From Clostridium sp. UBA1056 (GTDB lineage Bacteria; Bacillota; Clostridia; Clostridiales; Clostridiaceae): a stretch of 33,968 nucleotides of DNA. This document shows positions 32,883 through 33,968 of this stretch, piece by piece; within the stretch, counting starts at the first letter, position 1, and each line of letters starts with the position of its first letter. Where the stretch lies: the NCBI GenBank assembly GCA_002316385.1, contig DCDL01000027.1, positions 664 to 34,631 on the forward strand, read 5' to 3'. The notes below the pieces were generated by a model that searched no databases, was not told where the DNA came from, and was given only the letters and a program-made list of their open reading frames with translations. A program made the position numbers and the translations under genes.

Positions 32883-33191
32883 TTATAATTTTATTTCGAT
32901 ATCTACACCTGCTGGTAAGTCTAATCTCATTAATGCATCAACAGTTTTTGGTGATGGACTTAATATATCGATTAGTCTTTTGTGAGTTCTGATTTCGAAC
33001 TGCTCTCTTGAGTCTTTGTATTTGTGTGGAGCTCTTAGGACTGTTATTATATCCTTCTCAGTCGGTAGTGGTACTGGACCAGCTACTTTAGCCCCTGTGT
33101 TCTTAGCAGTCTCAACAATCTTCTCTGCTGATTGATCTAATATTGTGTGATCAAACGCTTTTAATCTAATTCTGATTTTTTGTTTTGACAT
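32883..33191 (-). CDS. rpsJ: 30S ribosomal protein S10 (uS10)
   Basis: 102 residues, also known as NusE for its part in antitermination with NusB. RIRLKAFDHTILDQSAEKIVETAK and GPVPLPTEKDIITVLRAPHKYKDSREQFEIRTHKRLI contain the family core (first residues RIRLKAFDH, later RTHKRLIDI). It is the first gene of the superoperon, with ribosome site GGAGGGAATACA after a long structured leader. Confidence 0.98.
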   Translation of the reverse strand: MSKQKIRIRLKAFDHTILDQSAEKIVETAKNTGAKVAGPVPLPTEKDIITVLRAPHKYKDSREQFEIRTHKRLIDILSPSPKTVDALMRLDLPAGVDIEIKL

Positions 33192-33396
33192 TGTATTCCC
33201 TCCTTTTCATCGCACGCTATTACTTCTTACGCGCAACAGCGGAAGTTCTGTAAACTGTTCCTGGTGTTTCTTATTTTCAAGAAACATGGTAGCACTACAG
33301 ACCCCGTCGCCCAATTCTTGATTGAGCATGCTCGGTTAAGAATTCCCCCGGAAGCCCGGCAACCTCTTACCTCATCGCTGTTACCATACTGCAACT
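33192..33396 (-). promoter_or_regulatory. long structured leader of the S10 superoperon
   Basis: About 200 nt from the predicted transcription start to rpsJ, clearly richer in G and C than its surroundings. Pairings include GAAGUU with AACUUC, AUGGUA with UACCAU, AACAGCG with CGCUGUU (crossing the previous two, a pseudoknot), AAUUCUU with AAGAAUU, GUUGCC with GGCGAC, and the 8-bp hairpin UGUUUCUU/AAGAAACA. I see no T-box or known metabolite-riboswitch signature. It is probably a ribosomal-protein autoregulatory leader, by analogy with other S10 operons; the ligand is unknown. Confidence 0.6.
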
Positions 33397-33401
33397 TCTA
33401 T

Positions 33402-33430
33402 AGTATACATTATTTTATTAACTTTGACAA
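33402..33430 (-). promoter_or_regulatory. predicted sigma-A promoter of the S10-spc-alpha superoperon
   Basis: Minus-strand TTGTCA (33425-33430), exactly 17 bp, then TATACT (33402-33407). Each hexamer is one base off consensus. Transcription should start near 33395, just ahead of the structured leader. Confidence 0.82.
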
Positions 33431-33840
33431 GAGTTTTTATTTATTTTTACCCTTGTAGATTTTTAAAGTTTAAAAATTTATTTATGGAAATACTACAGAT
33501 TTAATATGTACTCTTACTAACTATTCTTCTATATCATTGCCTAAAATTTATATTATATATAAGTCTCAATAAATAAATTCATTAATATCTAAAATTGCAA
33601 TCAAGTTTAATGTAGAGCTTTAATAAAGCTTTTATATTTTAGATTTTTGAATTAAATATATAATATAAACTGCATTTATGTATTCTACATTATATAATAT
33701 TTAAATTCAATAGATAACTACGGTAAAAAATCTGTGTTCATAGACTTCCATCATAACCTTTTTCTATTTATTCTTGGATATGAGTAATTAATAACTTCTT
33801 AATATATAGTTATATAGTAAGAAGAAATAGGTATTATTAT
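33431..33840. other. AT-rich spacer upstream of the superoperon promoter
   Basis: About 400 bp without any credible gene on either strand. It holds an imperfect AT-rich hairpin (CTTCTTA at 33795 with TAAGAAG at 33818) and scattered -10-like hexamers that the base composition alone can explain. I see nothing else. Confidence 0.6.
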
Positions 33841-33848
33841 ATAAAAAT

Positions 33849-33874
33849 AGAGAGATAGGCGTCCCCATCTCTCT
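33849..33874 (-). terminator. terminator of the gene upstream of the window's right edge
   Basis: AGAGAGAT (33849-33856) and ATCTCTCT (33867-33874) make an 8-bp stem with a GC-containing loop, followed on the minus strand by ATTTTTATAT. It should end the preceding transcription unit (in clostridia often fusA-tuf). The 94 bp to its right show no coding end. Confidence 0.75.
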
Positions 33875-33968
33875 GCTTTACCTAGGTTTTATTGTGCACA
33901 TTTCCTCTTCAGGATAATAAATAATTTATTTATATCTCATAAACGAATTTTAAATCTTAATTATTTTA

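Noticed and set aside
33192..33396. T-box or metabolite riboswitch in the rpsJ leader
   Set aside because: No T-box sequence (GGTGGTACC type), no competing terminator, and no core of a riboswitch class I can recognise.
33264..33458. Plus-strand reading frame over the rpsJ leader
   Set aside because: It lies opposite a promoter and structured leader, has no ribosome site and no protein-like features.
1..33968. Mobile elements, CRISPR arrays, tRNA or rRNA genes, foreign islands
   Set aside because: No transposase, repeat-spacer pattern, RNA-gene sequence or clear change in composition was seen.

Overview
This window comes from a low-GC, spore-forming, anaerobic Firmicute of the Clostridium type. 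The evidence is strong AT bias, A/G-rich Shine-Dalgarno sites, a cwlD spore-cortex amidase, zinc-type ribosomal proteins and a coenzyme-B12-dependent glutamate fermentation cluster like that of C. tetanomorphum, C. cochlearium and C. tetani. I cannot fix the species. Every gene I accept lies on the minus strand, so transcription runs from the right edge to the left. There are no tRNA or rRNA genes, no insertion sequences and no CRISPR arrays.

Region A, right edge to about 17.7 kb, is a continuous S10-spc-alpha ribosomal superoperon. A minus-strand terminator of an off-window gene (33849-33874) and about 400 bp of AT-rich spacer come first. A strong sigma-A promoter (33402-33430) and a roughly 200-nt structured leader then feed rpsJ, rplC, rplD, rplW, rplB, rpsS, rplV, rpsC, rplP, rpmC, rpsQ, rplN, rplX, rplE, rpsN, rpsH, rplF, rplR, rpsE, rpmD, rplO, secY, adk, map, a KOW-type RNA-binding protein, infA, rpmJ, rpsM, rpsK, rpsD, rpoA and rplQ. 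A terminator follows rplQ (17739-17767).

Region B (about 17.7-13.3 kb) holds ecfA1-ecfA2-ecfT, the shared energizing module of vitamin ECF transporters, then truA. A perfect-consensus promoter and an L13-type leader then precede rplM-rpsI, which ends in a 14-bp terminator. Region C (13.3-10.2 kb) has a compact structured intergenic segment with no gene assigned to it, a Na/phosphate cotransporter behind a promoter carrying Pho-box-like repeats, and cwlD. These last two genes each end in a terminator.

Region D (10.2 kb to the left edge) encodes the whole methylaspartate route of glutamate fermentation. A GntR-family regulator with an apparently autoregulatory promoter heads gntR-glmS-glmL-glmE-mal: GlmS and GlmE form glutamate mutase, GlmL is its reactivation protein, and Mal is methylaspartate ammonia-lyase. 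After a terminator come the two subunits of a class I Fe-S hydratase (predicted mesaconase) and citD-citE-citF (predicted citramalate lyase). Together they take L-glutamate through 3-methylaspartate, mesaconate and citramalate to acetate and pyruvate. The genes that activate the lyase (citC, citX, citG) are not here.

The gene content is recognisable throughout. The less explained material is in the non-coding parts: the pseudoknot-capable rpsJ leader, hairpin arrays between S10-operon genes, the structured segment at about 12987-13126, and the operator-like sites at the gntR and phosphate-transporter promoters.
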